Assembly: GCA_021780695.1 (NCBI GenBank)
Contig: JAJXYD010000003.1
Coordinates: 82,784 to 127,500 of the forward strand
Reading direction: 5' to 3'
Source: Deltaproteobacteria bacterium
Lineage (GTDB): Bacteria > Desulfobacterota > Syntrophobacteria > Syntrophobacterales > Syntrophobacteraceae
Length of the DNA: 44,717 nt
The notes beneath the pieces were generated by a model. It was not told where the DNA came from. It saw only the letters and a list, made by a program, of their open reading frames with translations, and made no database searches. The number at the start of each line of letters is the position of its first letter. The first letter of the stretch is position 1. Of the stretch, positions 38,253-44,717 are shown piece by piece. The position numbers were made by a program, and so were the translations under genes.

Positions 38253-39611
38253 TTGGAAAAAAGAACCTCAATTTCCGCGCAAAATTGCAGGGAACCCGCC
38301 AAACCCGTCAGCCTTTTGTCCGCCACTCTGCTGGTTGTTGCCAACATGATCGGAACAGGCGTCTTCACAACTCTTGGGCTTCAACTCAAAGGCATTCATT
38401 CGCTTCCTTCCGTATTGTTGCTTTGGGTGGCAGGCGGAGCAAGCGCCTTTTGCGGTGCTCTTGCCTACGGAGAACTGGGGGCAATGATGCCAAGATCGGG
38501 CGGAGAATATACCTATCTTGGTAAAATCTATCATCCTGCCGTGGGTTTTCTTTCGGGATGCGCTTCCATGGTGGCGGGTTTTGGTGCGCCCATCGCCCTT
38601 GCGGCCATTGCTGCAAGCTGTTACCTCAGGGCGGTTTTCCCCTGGGTGGACAAAACAGCCGCGGTCGTTTTGATAATCGCTCTTCTGACGGTAGTGCATC
38701 TGTTCGATGTAAGGTTTGGTTGCCAGTTTCAAAATGTCTTTACGGTGGGCAAACTTTTGCTCATAGGGGCTTTCATTGGCGCGGGATTTTTCATACCCCA
38801 CCCTCAACAGGTTTTAGGCCATAATCTTACAAATGTGGTTGGGACTGTTTTTAGCCCGGCGTTTGCCGTGGGGCTTGTCTACGTCTCCTTTGCCTACTCC
38901 GGATGGAACGCATCCTCCTATGTCGCCGGAGAAATCCAAAGGGTTGATCGAAACCTTCCCATCGCCCTCTTTGTCGGCACCTTTTTCGTCTCGATTTGCT
39001 ACGTTCTTCTAAATTATATTTTTCTCTATACTGTGCCGGTTAGTGAACTTACGGGCAAAATCGACATTGCCTTTCTTTCCGGTAAGGCCATATTCGGTCT
39101 GGCGGGTGCAAGGATCGTCACCGTGTTGGTCTGCCTGGCGCTGGTATCCTGCCTTAGCTCGATGATTATGGCTGGACCAAGGGTTATCCAGGTCATGGGG
39201 GAGGATTTATTCGCCATGAGAGGGCTTGCGGCCAGGAACAAAAGGGGGGCGCCGGTTTATGCCATTCTCCTTCAATCCTCCATTGGTTTATTTCTCGCCC
39301 TCACCGCGACCTTCGACACGGTCCTTATCTATGTTGGATTTACCCTGACCTTGTTCGCCTTCCTAACGGTGGTGGGGGTGTTCGTGCTGCGGGTCAAAGA
39401 ACCCGAGGCCCAAAGGCCCTTCAAAATGTGGGGCTATCCGGTTACAGCCATATTTTTTCTGGTTCTAAACGGCTGGATGCTTTGCTTCCTGGTGCTCCAA
39501 AGGCCGTTTGCTTCCCTTATTGGTTTTTTAACTGTTGTGTGTTCACTGTGTTTATATTTTTTGCTGGCAGGGACCAGCAAATGGTCCCCTTTGTGGAAAG
39601 GAAAGAAATGA
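38253..39611 (+). CDS. APC-family amino acid permease
   Basis: A 452-residue inner-membrane transporter of the amino acid-polyamine-organocation superfamily with about twelve membrane segments. The first segment carries the substrate-binding motif NMIGTGVFTTLG. GALAYGELGAMMPRSGGEYTY is the classic APC signature, and FAYSGWNASSYVAGEI is the segment-6 motif of the LAT-like group. The substrate cannot be read from the sequence. The start is a TTG without a good ribosome-binding site, so the true start is uncertain. The stop overlaps the start of the next gene (ATGA). Confidence 0.9.
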   Translation: MEKRTSISAQNCREPAKPVSLLSATLLVVANMIGTGVFTTLGLQLKGIHSLPSVLLLWVAGGASAFCGALAYGELGAMMPRSGGEYTYLGKIYHPAVGFLSGCASMVAGFGAPIALAAIAASCYLRAVFPWVDKTAAVVLIIALLTVVHLFDVRFGCQFQNVFTVGKLLLIGAFIGAGFFIPHPQQVLGHNLTNVVGTVFSPAFAVGLVYVSFAYSGWNASSYVAGEIQRVDRNLPIALFVGTFFVSICYVLLNYIFLYTVPVSELTGKIDIAFLSGKAIFGLAGARIVTVLVCLALVSCLSSMIMAGPRVIQVMGEDLFAMRGLAARNKRGAPVYAILLQSSIGLFLALTATFDTVLIYVGFTLTLFAFLTVVGVFVLRVKEPEAQRPFKMWGYPVTAIFFLVLNGWMLCFLVLQRPFASLIGFLTVVCSLCLYFLLAGTSKWSPLWKGKK

Positions 39612-40795
39612 TAGCAAAAAAGAAAAGCCTCTTAGCGAAGATCGCTATTTTCCCTCTTGTTTTCAGCTTTTTTCTTTTTTCGCCTATCATTTTTTCATGC
39701 CGGGCGATGCAGACCGAAACAAATGATTCTCAGACCATGGAGGCGTCAAGGCCCTCCTATACGGATCAGGCAGCCTTTATCGCAGGTATGAGCACCCCCT
39801 GGAGTCCGCTTGCCAAGTATGAGGACAGGCCCGTATGGAGACAATTTTCCGCCTTCTTCGACAAGGCCTGGAAGACCTACGACACTAAACAACTAAGACC
39901 CATGAAAGAGTGGGCTTCAACCGAGCTAGCCGCACCCGCATCCTCGAGGCTGAACGTCTATTATCCTCTGAGCGGACCCGATTTTATAAACGCCTACACT
40001 CTTTTCCCCCGTGCTCGCACCTATATTCTGGTTGCCCTTCAGCCCATCGGAGAGATCCCTGATTTTCAGGCCATGAGCCCTGAGGATTTCAATGACTTCT
40101 TTGCGGGCATGAAGGAATCGCTTCATGATATTTTAAGCATCAACTATTTTCTTACCGCCCACATGCATGCGACCATGGATGACGAACAGGTAAACGGTGT
40201 TCTTCCCATTTTCATGTTCTTTCTGGGCAGGGAAAATGCCAAAATCCTCGATATCGAACGGTGGTATATGAGCTGGGATGGAGTGATTGTGAAGGCTCCG
40301 GCCTTTGGCAAAAAACAGCCGGCCCCCGAAGAGGCTGTCGAGGGTCTTCGGATTTTGTTTAAAAAAGAGGGTTCTTCGGACAGACCCCAGACCATCTATT
40401 ACTTCAAGTTGAATCTTGGTAATTCCACTTTTACGTGGAACCGCCATTTCCTGAGATTCCTCAAGGGCTTCGGCCCCTTTGCCACTTTCATGAAATCGGC
40501 CTCGTTCGTGATGAGCGATCGGAAATTTTCTGCCGCAAAGCGGTTTGTTCTCGATCAAAGCAGCTACATTCTACAGGATGATTCGGGAATTCCTTTCGAC
40601 GACTTCAACCTTTCGGCCTGGGACTTCGGGTTGTACGGTGTCTACAAGGGACCGATATCCACTTTCAAGGAGAACACTCAGCCCGATCTCGCCCAAGCTT
40701 ACCGGGAGGATCGCTATGTCGCCCCACTGCCCTTTGGGATCGGTTACCATTGGGAGGCCAATACGTCCAACCTGTTGCTGGCGATCAAAAAATAA
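39608..40795 (+). CDS. Exported lipoprotein-like protein, unknown function
   Basis: A 395-residue protein starting at an ATG that overlaps the permease stop, behind GAAAGGAAAG. Residues 1-30 are a basic, then hydrophobic signal sequence ending FSPIIFSC, a weak lipobox with Cys31. The mature part has no low-complexity sequence; it contains SRLNVYYPLSGPDFINAYTL, FMFFLGRENAKILDIERWY and YYFKLNLGNSTFTWNRHFLR. I do not recognise the family. Translational coupling to the permease suggests a shared job at the envelope. Confidence 0.75.
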   Translation: MIAKKKSLLAKIAIFPLVFSFFLFSPIIFSCRAMQTETNDSQTMEASRPSYTDQAAFIAGMSTPWSPLAKYEDRPVWRQFSAFFDKAWKTYDTKQLRPMKEWASTELAAPASSRLNVYYPLSGPDFINAYTLFPRARTYILVALQPIGEIPDFQAMSPEDFNDFFAGMKESLHDILSINYFLTAHMHATMDDEQVNGVLPIFMFFLGRENAKILDIERWYMSWDGVIVKAPAFGKKQPAPEEAVEGLRILFKKEGSSDRPQTIYYFKLNLGNSTFTWNRHFLRFLKGFGPFATFMKSASFVMSDRKFSAAKRFVLDQSSYILQDDSGIPFDDFNLSAWDFGLYGVYKGPISTFKENTQPDLAQAYREDRYVAPLPFGIGYHWEANTSNLLLAIKK

Positions 40796-40884
40796 GCGCC
40801 AATCGCTTGCTGGAACCGCATCCAGCAGCCACGGAAGGCTCTTATTGGTTCCCTTCGTATGTGAATTGGTATGGACGAGTTTAC

Positions 40885-41868
40885 ATGAAAAGCTACATTG
40901 TCGCTGCAATCGTTATTCTTAACTGCTTGTCGATGGCCGGATGCTGCATAGTATCGCCTGTGCCCATGCCCACGGGCCAGCCAAAAGCCTTGCCTCCCCT
41001 TCCCCTGTATGGTTCAAAGGCGGCGCAGCGTCCCCTCGAACAACAATTTGACATGGGATTGCAGCAGGAACTGGAAGATAAACTCAATCAGTATCCCCTT
41101 TGGCGTTCTCTTATAAAGGAAAAGAAGATGGCCGTGGGACTGGTTGACCTTTCAAACCCCGGGGGCGCGCGCTTTGCGCGGGTTAACGGCGATACCATGA
41201 TGTATGCGGCGAGCTTGCCAAAAATCGGTATCTGCCTTGCCGCCTTTTATTGTTTTCAGGACGGTGTGCTCAAGGAGAGTCCTCAGATTTACAATGATTT
41301 GCGGGAAATGATCAGCGTATCCAACAATGAAGCTGCAACCCGGATGATCGATCTGATCGGGCTTACAACCATTGAAGGGGTTTTAACGGCCCCCCAATAT
41401 CGTTTCTATGATCCCCAAAAGGGCGGGGGGCTCTGGGTTGGGGCTCGCTATGCAAGAGGCGGACAACGTATTCCCGATCCGCTAGAAGGCCTGAGCGAGG
41501 CTGCGACCGTAACTCAGGTCTGTCGGTTTTACTACATGCTTGCATCCGGAAAATTGATAAATCCCAAACGGTCGCAGCAGATGCTCGCACTCTTTTCCAA
41601 CCCCGGTCTTCACGATAAATTCGTAAGCGTGGAGGAGAATCTAGTCCCGCTAAAGGATATATACCGCAAGTCGGGGCAATGGAGCATATATCACTCTGAT
41701 TCGATGCTCGTCTGGGGTAGCGGATGGCGCAAATATATACTTGTGGCCTTGGTTGAGGATTCCCAGGGGGAAAGTGTCCTGAGAGGACTTGTGCCGGTTG
41801 TGGAAAACCTTCTTTATTGGGACCATTGCAATCCCAAAAGCTCTGCTGCATGTGTAGCGCAGCGTTGA
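40885..41868 (+). CDS. Lipoprotein serine hydrolase, class A beta-lactamase fold
   Basis: A 327-residue lipoprotein with signal peptide and lipobox MAGC (Cys20). The penicillin-binding/beta-lactamase catalytic elements are present: Ser110-Leu-Pro-Lys113 (SxxK), Ser146-Asn-Asn148 (the SDN motif with Asn for Asp), and Lys262-Ser-Gly264 (KTG-like). The SxxK to SNN spacing is near that of class A enzymes. It lacks an obvious ExxLN omega-loop motif, so it is more likely a peptidoglycan-active or esterase-type hydrolase than an antibiotic resistance enzyme. The frame extends upstream to 40750, but the signal peptide sets the start at 40885. It follows the lipoprotein gene by 89 bases. Confidence 0.85.
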   Translation: MKSYIVAAIVILNCLSMAGCCIVSPVPMPTGQPKALPPLPLYGSKAAQRPLEQQFDMGLQQELEDKLNQYPLWRSLIKEKKMAVGLVDLSNPGGARFARVNGDTMMYAASLPKIGICLAAFYCFQDGVLKESPQIYNDLREMISVSNNEAATRMIDLIGLTTIEGVLTAPQYRFYDPQKGGGLWVGARYARGGQRIPDPLEGLSEAATVTQVCRFYYMLASGKLINPKRSQQMLALFSNPGLHDKFVSVEENLVPLKDIYRKSGQWSIYHSDSMLVWGSGWRKYILVALVEDSQGESVLRGLVPVVENLLYWDHCNPKSSAACVAQR

Positions 41869-41927
41869 AACAAGATAAGGGCGCTTCCGGCTGATTGCAC
41901 TCTTAAAAAATGGATGGGATCAACGCG

Positions 41928-42749
41928 ATGGATAGGAAGATAAATACTCTCTATTTTAGTCCAACAGGAACGACTGAAAAAATCGTAAAGGATATTGCTC
42001 AAAAAATTGTGCAAAATTACGGTGGAAAAGCTGCCGTTCGCGATTTTGACTTTACACTGCCTCAGAAGCGAAAGGAAAATGTTTCCTTTTGCAAAGATGA
42101 TCTCGTTATCGCCGGCGTGCCGGTTTATGCCGGACGTGTTCCGAACGTTCTGCTAAAGTTTCTGAATACGGTTTCCGGAAATGGAGCAACTGCAATCGCA
42201 GTTGTTGTTTATGGAAACCGTGATTATGACGATGCCCTTATAGAGTTTAAAGATATCCTTTTGGCCGACGGTTTCAATGTCGTAGCAGCCGGAGCATTTA
42301 TCGGAGAGCATTCCTTTTCCACCGTGCTCGGGGCCAACAGGCCAGACGAAAAGGATATGGCACAGGTAAACGGGTTTGCTGCCAAAATATGTGATAAGCT
42401 AAAGTCCTCCGGCATGGAGCCTGATTTTGCCGTAAAAGGCAACAGGCCTTACAGGCCCTATCACAGAGCGAATAGTCCAGATGGTGTTAAGGGAGACTTT
42501 CTCAAAGCCGTCCCCAAAACAAACAGTGACTGCATCGATTGCAAGCTCTGCGCCCAAGTCTGCCCCATGGGTTCGATTGATCCAGACGATGTTGCCAGGA
42601 TAACGGGTGTTTGCATCAAGTGCTGTGCCTGCGTTAAAAAATGTCCCGTTAGCGCCAAGTATTTCGATGATGGAATTTTTTTATGGCACAAAGAAGAGCT
42701 GGAGCTAAAGTTTTCCCCCGTAAGATGCGAACCGGAATATTTCCTTTGA
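41928..42749 (+). CDS. Flavodoxin-ferredoxin fusion (EFR1-type)
   Basis: A 273-residue electron carrier. Residues about 1-160 are a flavodoxin domain with the FMN loop LYFSPTGTTEKIV and AGVPVYAGRVPNVLLKFL. The C-terminal part has two 4Fe-4S motifs, CIDCKLCAQVCP and CIKCCACVKKCP, as in bacterial ferredoxins. This combination is typical of the EFR1 group in anaerobes. The frame opens at 41910, but 41928 gives the common MxxKINTLYF beginning. The electron donor and acceptor are unknown. It could share a transcript with the preceding gene, 59 bases upstream. Confidence 0.9.
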   Translation: MDRKINTLYFSPTGTTEKIVKDIAQKIVQNYGGKAAVRDFDFTLPQKRKENVSFCKDDLVIAGVPVYAGRVPNVLLKFLNTVSGNGATAIAVVVYGNRDYDDALIEFKDILLADGFNVVAAGAFIGEHSFSTVLGANRPDEKDMAQVNGFAAKICDKLKSSGMEPDFAVKGNRPYRPYHRANSPDGVKGDFLKAVPKTNSDCIDCKLCAQVCPMGSIDPDDVARITGVCIKCCACVKKCPVSAKYFDDGIFLWHKEELELKFSPVRCEPEYFL

Positions 42750-42944
42750 TCCTGGACGGTGTGGGAGTTCTTTGGGGTAGAGGGTCGGTCCCATAGTTGA
42801 TTTCAAGGTAAGGGGCCGTGATGTTTACCCTCTGCCTGTCCTTCCATGCCCTGTGTGCTCTGCCTGCCGGCATAACCGCCCGCCCGGATTCTCTGCTTTT
42901 CAACACCGAGTGGAATGGGAAAGCCCTGGGCCGTCTATGAATTT

Positions 42945-43445
42945 TTAAGGATTGCCGGTAAGAACTTCCAGTCCGCTATCGATAACTTCCCACTTTCCGT
43001 CTTTTTTGTTGTATTGCCACTGCTGCGTAATGGAAGCATTCTTGGTCGTGGGCGATTCGGTTCTCCAGTATTCAATATGCAAGATTACCGAGGCGTGCTC
43101 CGTATCCTTATCGACATCCATGTGAGTTAAATTAAATTGTGAAAGTCGGATATTTTTTTTAAAGGTGTCCATCTGGGACCAGAATGCAACTTTCCCCTCA
43201 CTGCTTACATGGCTTGCTGCTGCATCGTAGTCTTCGAAGATGACGGCATTATTAAAGGCAGTGACCGAGGCTTTCAAATTTTTGTGAGGATGCTTTGTCT
43301 CTTGGGAGGCTGCCGCAAAGATGAACGAGCCTTCACAGGCTGCCTGGCCAATCAAAAGCGGCGTGCATGAAACCGAGGAAAAAAGAATTAGAAACATTGC
43401 AAGGAGAAAAAGAGGCGTTGAAACGGTTATTTCATTTTTCCCCAT
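42945..43445 (-). CDS. NTF2-like exported (lipo)protein
   Basis: A 166-residue protein with an N-terminal signal (PLFLLAMFLILFSSVSC), the Cys at 27 being a probable lipid site. The mature part resembles the NTF2/SnoaL-like fold: a helical start (ASVTAFNNAVIFEDYDAAASH) and late beta strands (ASVILHIEYWRTESP and QQWQYNKKDGKWEVIDSG). Such small domains usually bind ligands or act as assembly parts. No partner is evident; it is convergent with the flavodoxin-ferredoxin gene. Confidence 0.75.
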   Translation of the reverse strand: MGKNEITVSTPLFLLAMFLILFSSVSCTPLLIGQAACEGSFIFAAASQETKHPHKNLKASVTAFNNAVIFEDYDAAASHVSSEGKVAFWSQMDTFKKNIRLSQFNLTHMDVDKDTEHASVILHIEYWRTESPTTKNASITQQWQYNKKDGKWEVIDSGLEVLTGNP

Positions 43446-43591
43446 TATTTCTCCAAATCACCAGTAACTCCGCTCTATTTAAGGATTGGTTTTAAGCATC
43501 GGTTACGGAATTTGTCCGAACCGCTTATCCGAAAGGAATGGCAAAAAATATACGATGATTTGGCCTTGCCTGCAAGGTCTAACCTCTTGAA

Positions 43592-43643
43592 TGTAGCGAA
43601 CAAATAAAATGTCCGCACGTGTAGCAGGTGAATTGTGCGGTTT
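43592..43643. repeat. 52-bp dispersed repeat, copy B
   Basis: Pairs with copy A at 30669-30720 with about six mismatches. It lies in the gene-free stretch 43446-43881, about 40 bases before the structured element. Confidence 0.6.
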
Positions 43644-43684
43644 TAACGGGCTTTCGAAGGTTAAGGGGCAGTAAGACGTAGGGA

Positions 43685-43865
43685 GTTGCCGCAGGAGGTG
43701 TGAGAATACGTTCCAGGGGCGTTTGCGGCGACCGTCAGAAAAGGGGAGCCCGTCGCGGCAACCCGGCACAACCTCTCTTCCCTGGAACCTGGGGCCACGT
43801 TGTGTGAAGCGTCAGCAATGAAAGGGCTCTATAAAACGATCCCCCTCACGCTGACGCTTTTTTTA
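43685..43865 (+). ncRNA. Candidate structured RNA with its own terminator
   Basis: This gene-free stretch has three strong pairings: GTTGCCGC (43685-43692) with GCGGCAAC (43755-43762); GTTCCAGGG (43710-43718) with CCCTGGAAC (43780-43788), which interleaves with the first and would make a pseudoknot; and a local hairpin TTGCGGCGAC (43723-43732) with GTCGCGGCAA (43752-43761), 9 of 10 paired, which competes with the first. It ends in the plus-strand terminator at 43808-43865. No known RNA family was recognised and no clear promoter was found, so this is a candidate only. Confidence 0.4.
43808..43865 (+). terminator. Intrinsic terminator, plus strand
   Basis: AGCGTCAGC (43808-43816) and GCTGACGCT (43850-43858) form a perfect 9-bp stem with a loop of about 33 bases, followed by a run of seven or more T. 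No plus-strand protein gene precedes it. Confidence 0.65.
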
Positions 43866-43881
43866 AATAGGACGGACCCTT

Positions 43882-44139
43882 TTAGCCGCAAAGCCTAAGG
43901 GGTGCGCCAAGGGTTTCGAATCTGTCCTCTGCGGCATTGTAGCCTACGCTCATAAAGAGAACCTGCTGGATTCCCCTTGTGATAAGGAACATCCATCCAT
44001 AGGTTGCCTCCTCTTCGGAGCTTGCCACAAAGACTTTTGTAACACCCAAGGACTTAGCCGTTTGGGCCAGTTCCCCCCCGGTCTTTAGAGGAACATCTTC
44101 CTTGCCCTGTACGACATACAAAATAATGCCTTTTTTCAT
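43882..44139 (-). CDS. 85-residue protein of unknown function under cobalamin riboswitch
   Basis: A compact 85-residue protein with a strong AAGGAGGG ribosome-binding site. It starts MKKGIILYVVQGKEDVPLK and continues with an apparent alpha/beta pattern: strand (GIILYVV), helix (GGELAQTAKSLG), strand (KVFVASS), then ATYGWMFLITRGIQQVLF and a C-terminal VGYNAAEDRFETLG. It has no signal peptide, membrane segment or metal-binding Cys cluster; the single Cys is next to the end. A cobalamin riboswitch and terminator lie upstream, so expression should fall when B12 is plentiful. I do not recognise the family. A part in cobalt or corrinoid metabolism is inferred from regulation only. Confidence 0.8.
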   Translation of the reverse strand: MKKGIILYVVQGKEDVPLKTGGELAQTAKSLGVTKVFVASSEEEATYGWMFLITRGIQQVLFMSVGYNAAEDRFETLGAPLRLCG

Positions 44140-44238
44140 CTAGCCCTCCTTAGGCCTTAGAGGCGCCACAAGGCGAAAGCGTTGAGGCGCTCTGAGAATG
44201 GAAGTGAAATGCATCGGCGACCCGAAGGGCGTTACGGC

Positions 44239-44277
44239 CAAAAAAAAAATCCTTAGAGCAAAATAGCCCTAAGGATT
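44239..44277 (-). terminator. Intrinsic terminator between riboswitch and the 85-residue gene
   Basis: On the minus strand AATCCTTAG and CTAAGGATT form a 9-bp stem (44277-44269 with 44257-44249), followed by about ten T. It fits the expression platform of a transcription-terminating riboswitch. Confidence 0.85.
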
Positions 44278-44347
44278 GCACCCGATTTACTTGGTCCCTG
44301 GCCGGCGCACCCGGTATTTCCACGTACGGGTCCACCATGTGCGGCTT

Positions 44348-44505
44348 TCCAGGCAGGTCTTCTGACTCACGGATCATTCTACTTTCCGAACCTTCCCATT
44401 TCGCAATGCGAAAAGGTGGTATCTTTCGGATTTCGTCCCCGTTTACAGCGGCGGGACCGTTCCCGATTCTAACGGGATTCCCTATTAAGCTTTCGCGCCT
44501 GACCG
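44348..44505 (-). promoter_or_regulatory. Cobalamin (B12) riboswitch
   Basis: On the minus strand the aptamer opens with CAGGC (44501-44497) and closes with GCCTG (44354-44350). The conserved core reads GGGAATC, then GAACGGTCCCGCCGCTGTAA, GGGGACG, and the B12 box GAGTCAGAAGACCTGCC near 44350-44372. These are hallmark elements in the correct order. Binding of adenosyl- or other cobalamin should favour the terminator at 44239-44277. Confidence 0.93.
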
Positions 44506-44532
44506 CAAAAAATATTCAATTGTCGGATCAAT

Positions 44533-44561
44533 TAGCTAACAGGTTGGGGTGAACTTGTCAA
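44533..44561 (-). promoter_or_regulatory. Promoter of the riboswitch transcript
   Basis: On the minus strand TTGACA (44561-44556), a 17-base spacer and TAGCTA (44538-44533). The start near 44526 is about 20 bases before the aptamer. Confidence 0.75.
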
Positions 44562-44685
44562 CCGGCTTGTAGGGCTCCATTTGGGAGCGGTGAGGAAACA
44601 TTATGGGGGGGAAGGAAGAAACAAGCGCGGGTGCGGATCTGAGGGGGGGCAGGGAGGAATGTGGTCACATTTTTAAATTTTTGTA

Positions 44686-44714
44686 TTGACTGGGGGGTCT
44701 GGTTGTTATAGATA
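44686..44714 (+). promoter_or_regulatory. Possible promoter reading off the window edge
   Basis: TTGACT (44686-44691) followed after 17 bases by TAGATA (44709-44714). It would drive a gene beyond the window, divergent from the riboswitch unit. Weak evidence. Confidence 0.35.
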
Positions 44715-44717
44715 TGC

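Noticed and set aside
41188..41868. Antibiotic-resistance beta-lactamase
   Set aside because: The SxxK, SNN and KSG motifs are present, but the omega-loop Glu motif is not evident and the context is cell envelope, so resistance is not supported.
44150..44377. 75-residue minus-strand frame upstream of the 85-residue gene
   Set aside because: It covers the end of the riboswitch aptamer and the terminator, which explain this DNA better.

Overview
The window looks like chromosomal DNA of an anaerobic, Gram-negative Desulfobacterota (former Deltaproteobacteria) bacterium, plausibly near the Syntrophobacterales. This is an inference from gene order and content, not from a marker phylogeny. The pointers are the rpmH-rnpA-yidD-yidC-jag-mnmE run, a split F-type ATP synthase operon with paired b' and b subunits, a class III PHA synthase, a selenocysteine-type SelD beside YedF, flavodoxin/ferredoxin oxidoreductases and a cobalamin riboswitch.

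Layout. (1) Positions 1-4290, minus strand: rpmH-rnpA-yidD-yidC-khpB(jag)-mnmE, with mnmE cut by the window edge and a promoter at 4261-4290. (2) About 1 kb without a convincing gene (4291-5265), holding a degenerate repeat and stable hairpins. (3) 5266-11096, plus strand: the rod-shape cluster mreB-mreC-mreD-mrdA-rodA. (4) 11462-17433: ATP synthase genes atpF'-F-H-A-G-D-C, closed by a clear terminator. The membrane a and c subunit genes are not here. (5) 17434-18300: a promoter with a structured leader, then a recognisable 6S RNA. (6) rny and tyrS. (7) 21695-24462: a PHA operon with a phasin-like protein, PhaE and PhaC. (8) 24575-30457: a segment bounded by two near-identical 27-bp repeats that contain the 3' end of tRNA-Lys. 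It holds a zinc alcohol dehydrogenase, two flavodoxin-fold reductases, a cupin, an aldo/keto reductase and a divergent AraC-type regulator, and looks like an aldehyde/electrophile response cassette, possibly an old integration. (9) tRNA-Arg and tRNA-Lys. (10) Selenium and sulfur genes: selD (read through an in-frame TGA), yedF, a DsrE-like gene and an uncalled 45-residue protein with four CxxC motifs. (11) A 2.7-kb CoA ligase/GNAT fusion. (12) Envelope genes: a membrane protein, an APC permease translationally coupled to a lipoprotein, a beta-lactamase-fold lipoprotein, a flavodoxin-ferredoxin fusion and an NTF2-like lipoprotein. (13) 43592-44717: a dispersed repeat, a strongly structured possible RNA with terminator, and a complete cobalamin-riboswitch unit (promoter, aptamer, terminator) controlling an 85-residue protein I do not recognise.

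The best candidates for something undescribed are the B12-controlled 85-residue orphan, the adjacent structured RNA, the tRNA-Lys-flanked oxidoreductase segment and the four-CxxC mini-protein. Most of the rest is well-conserved core genome. No transposase, integrase, CRISPR array or restriction system was found.
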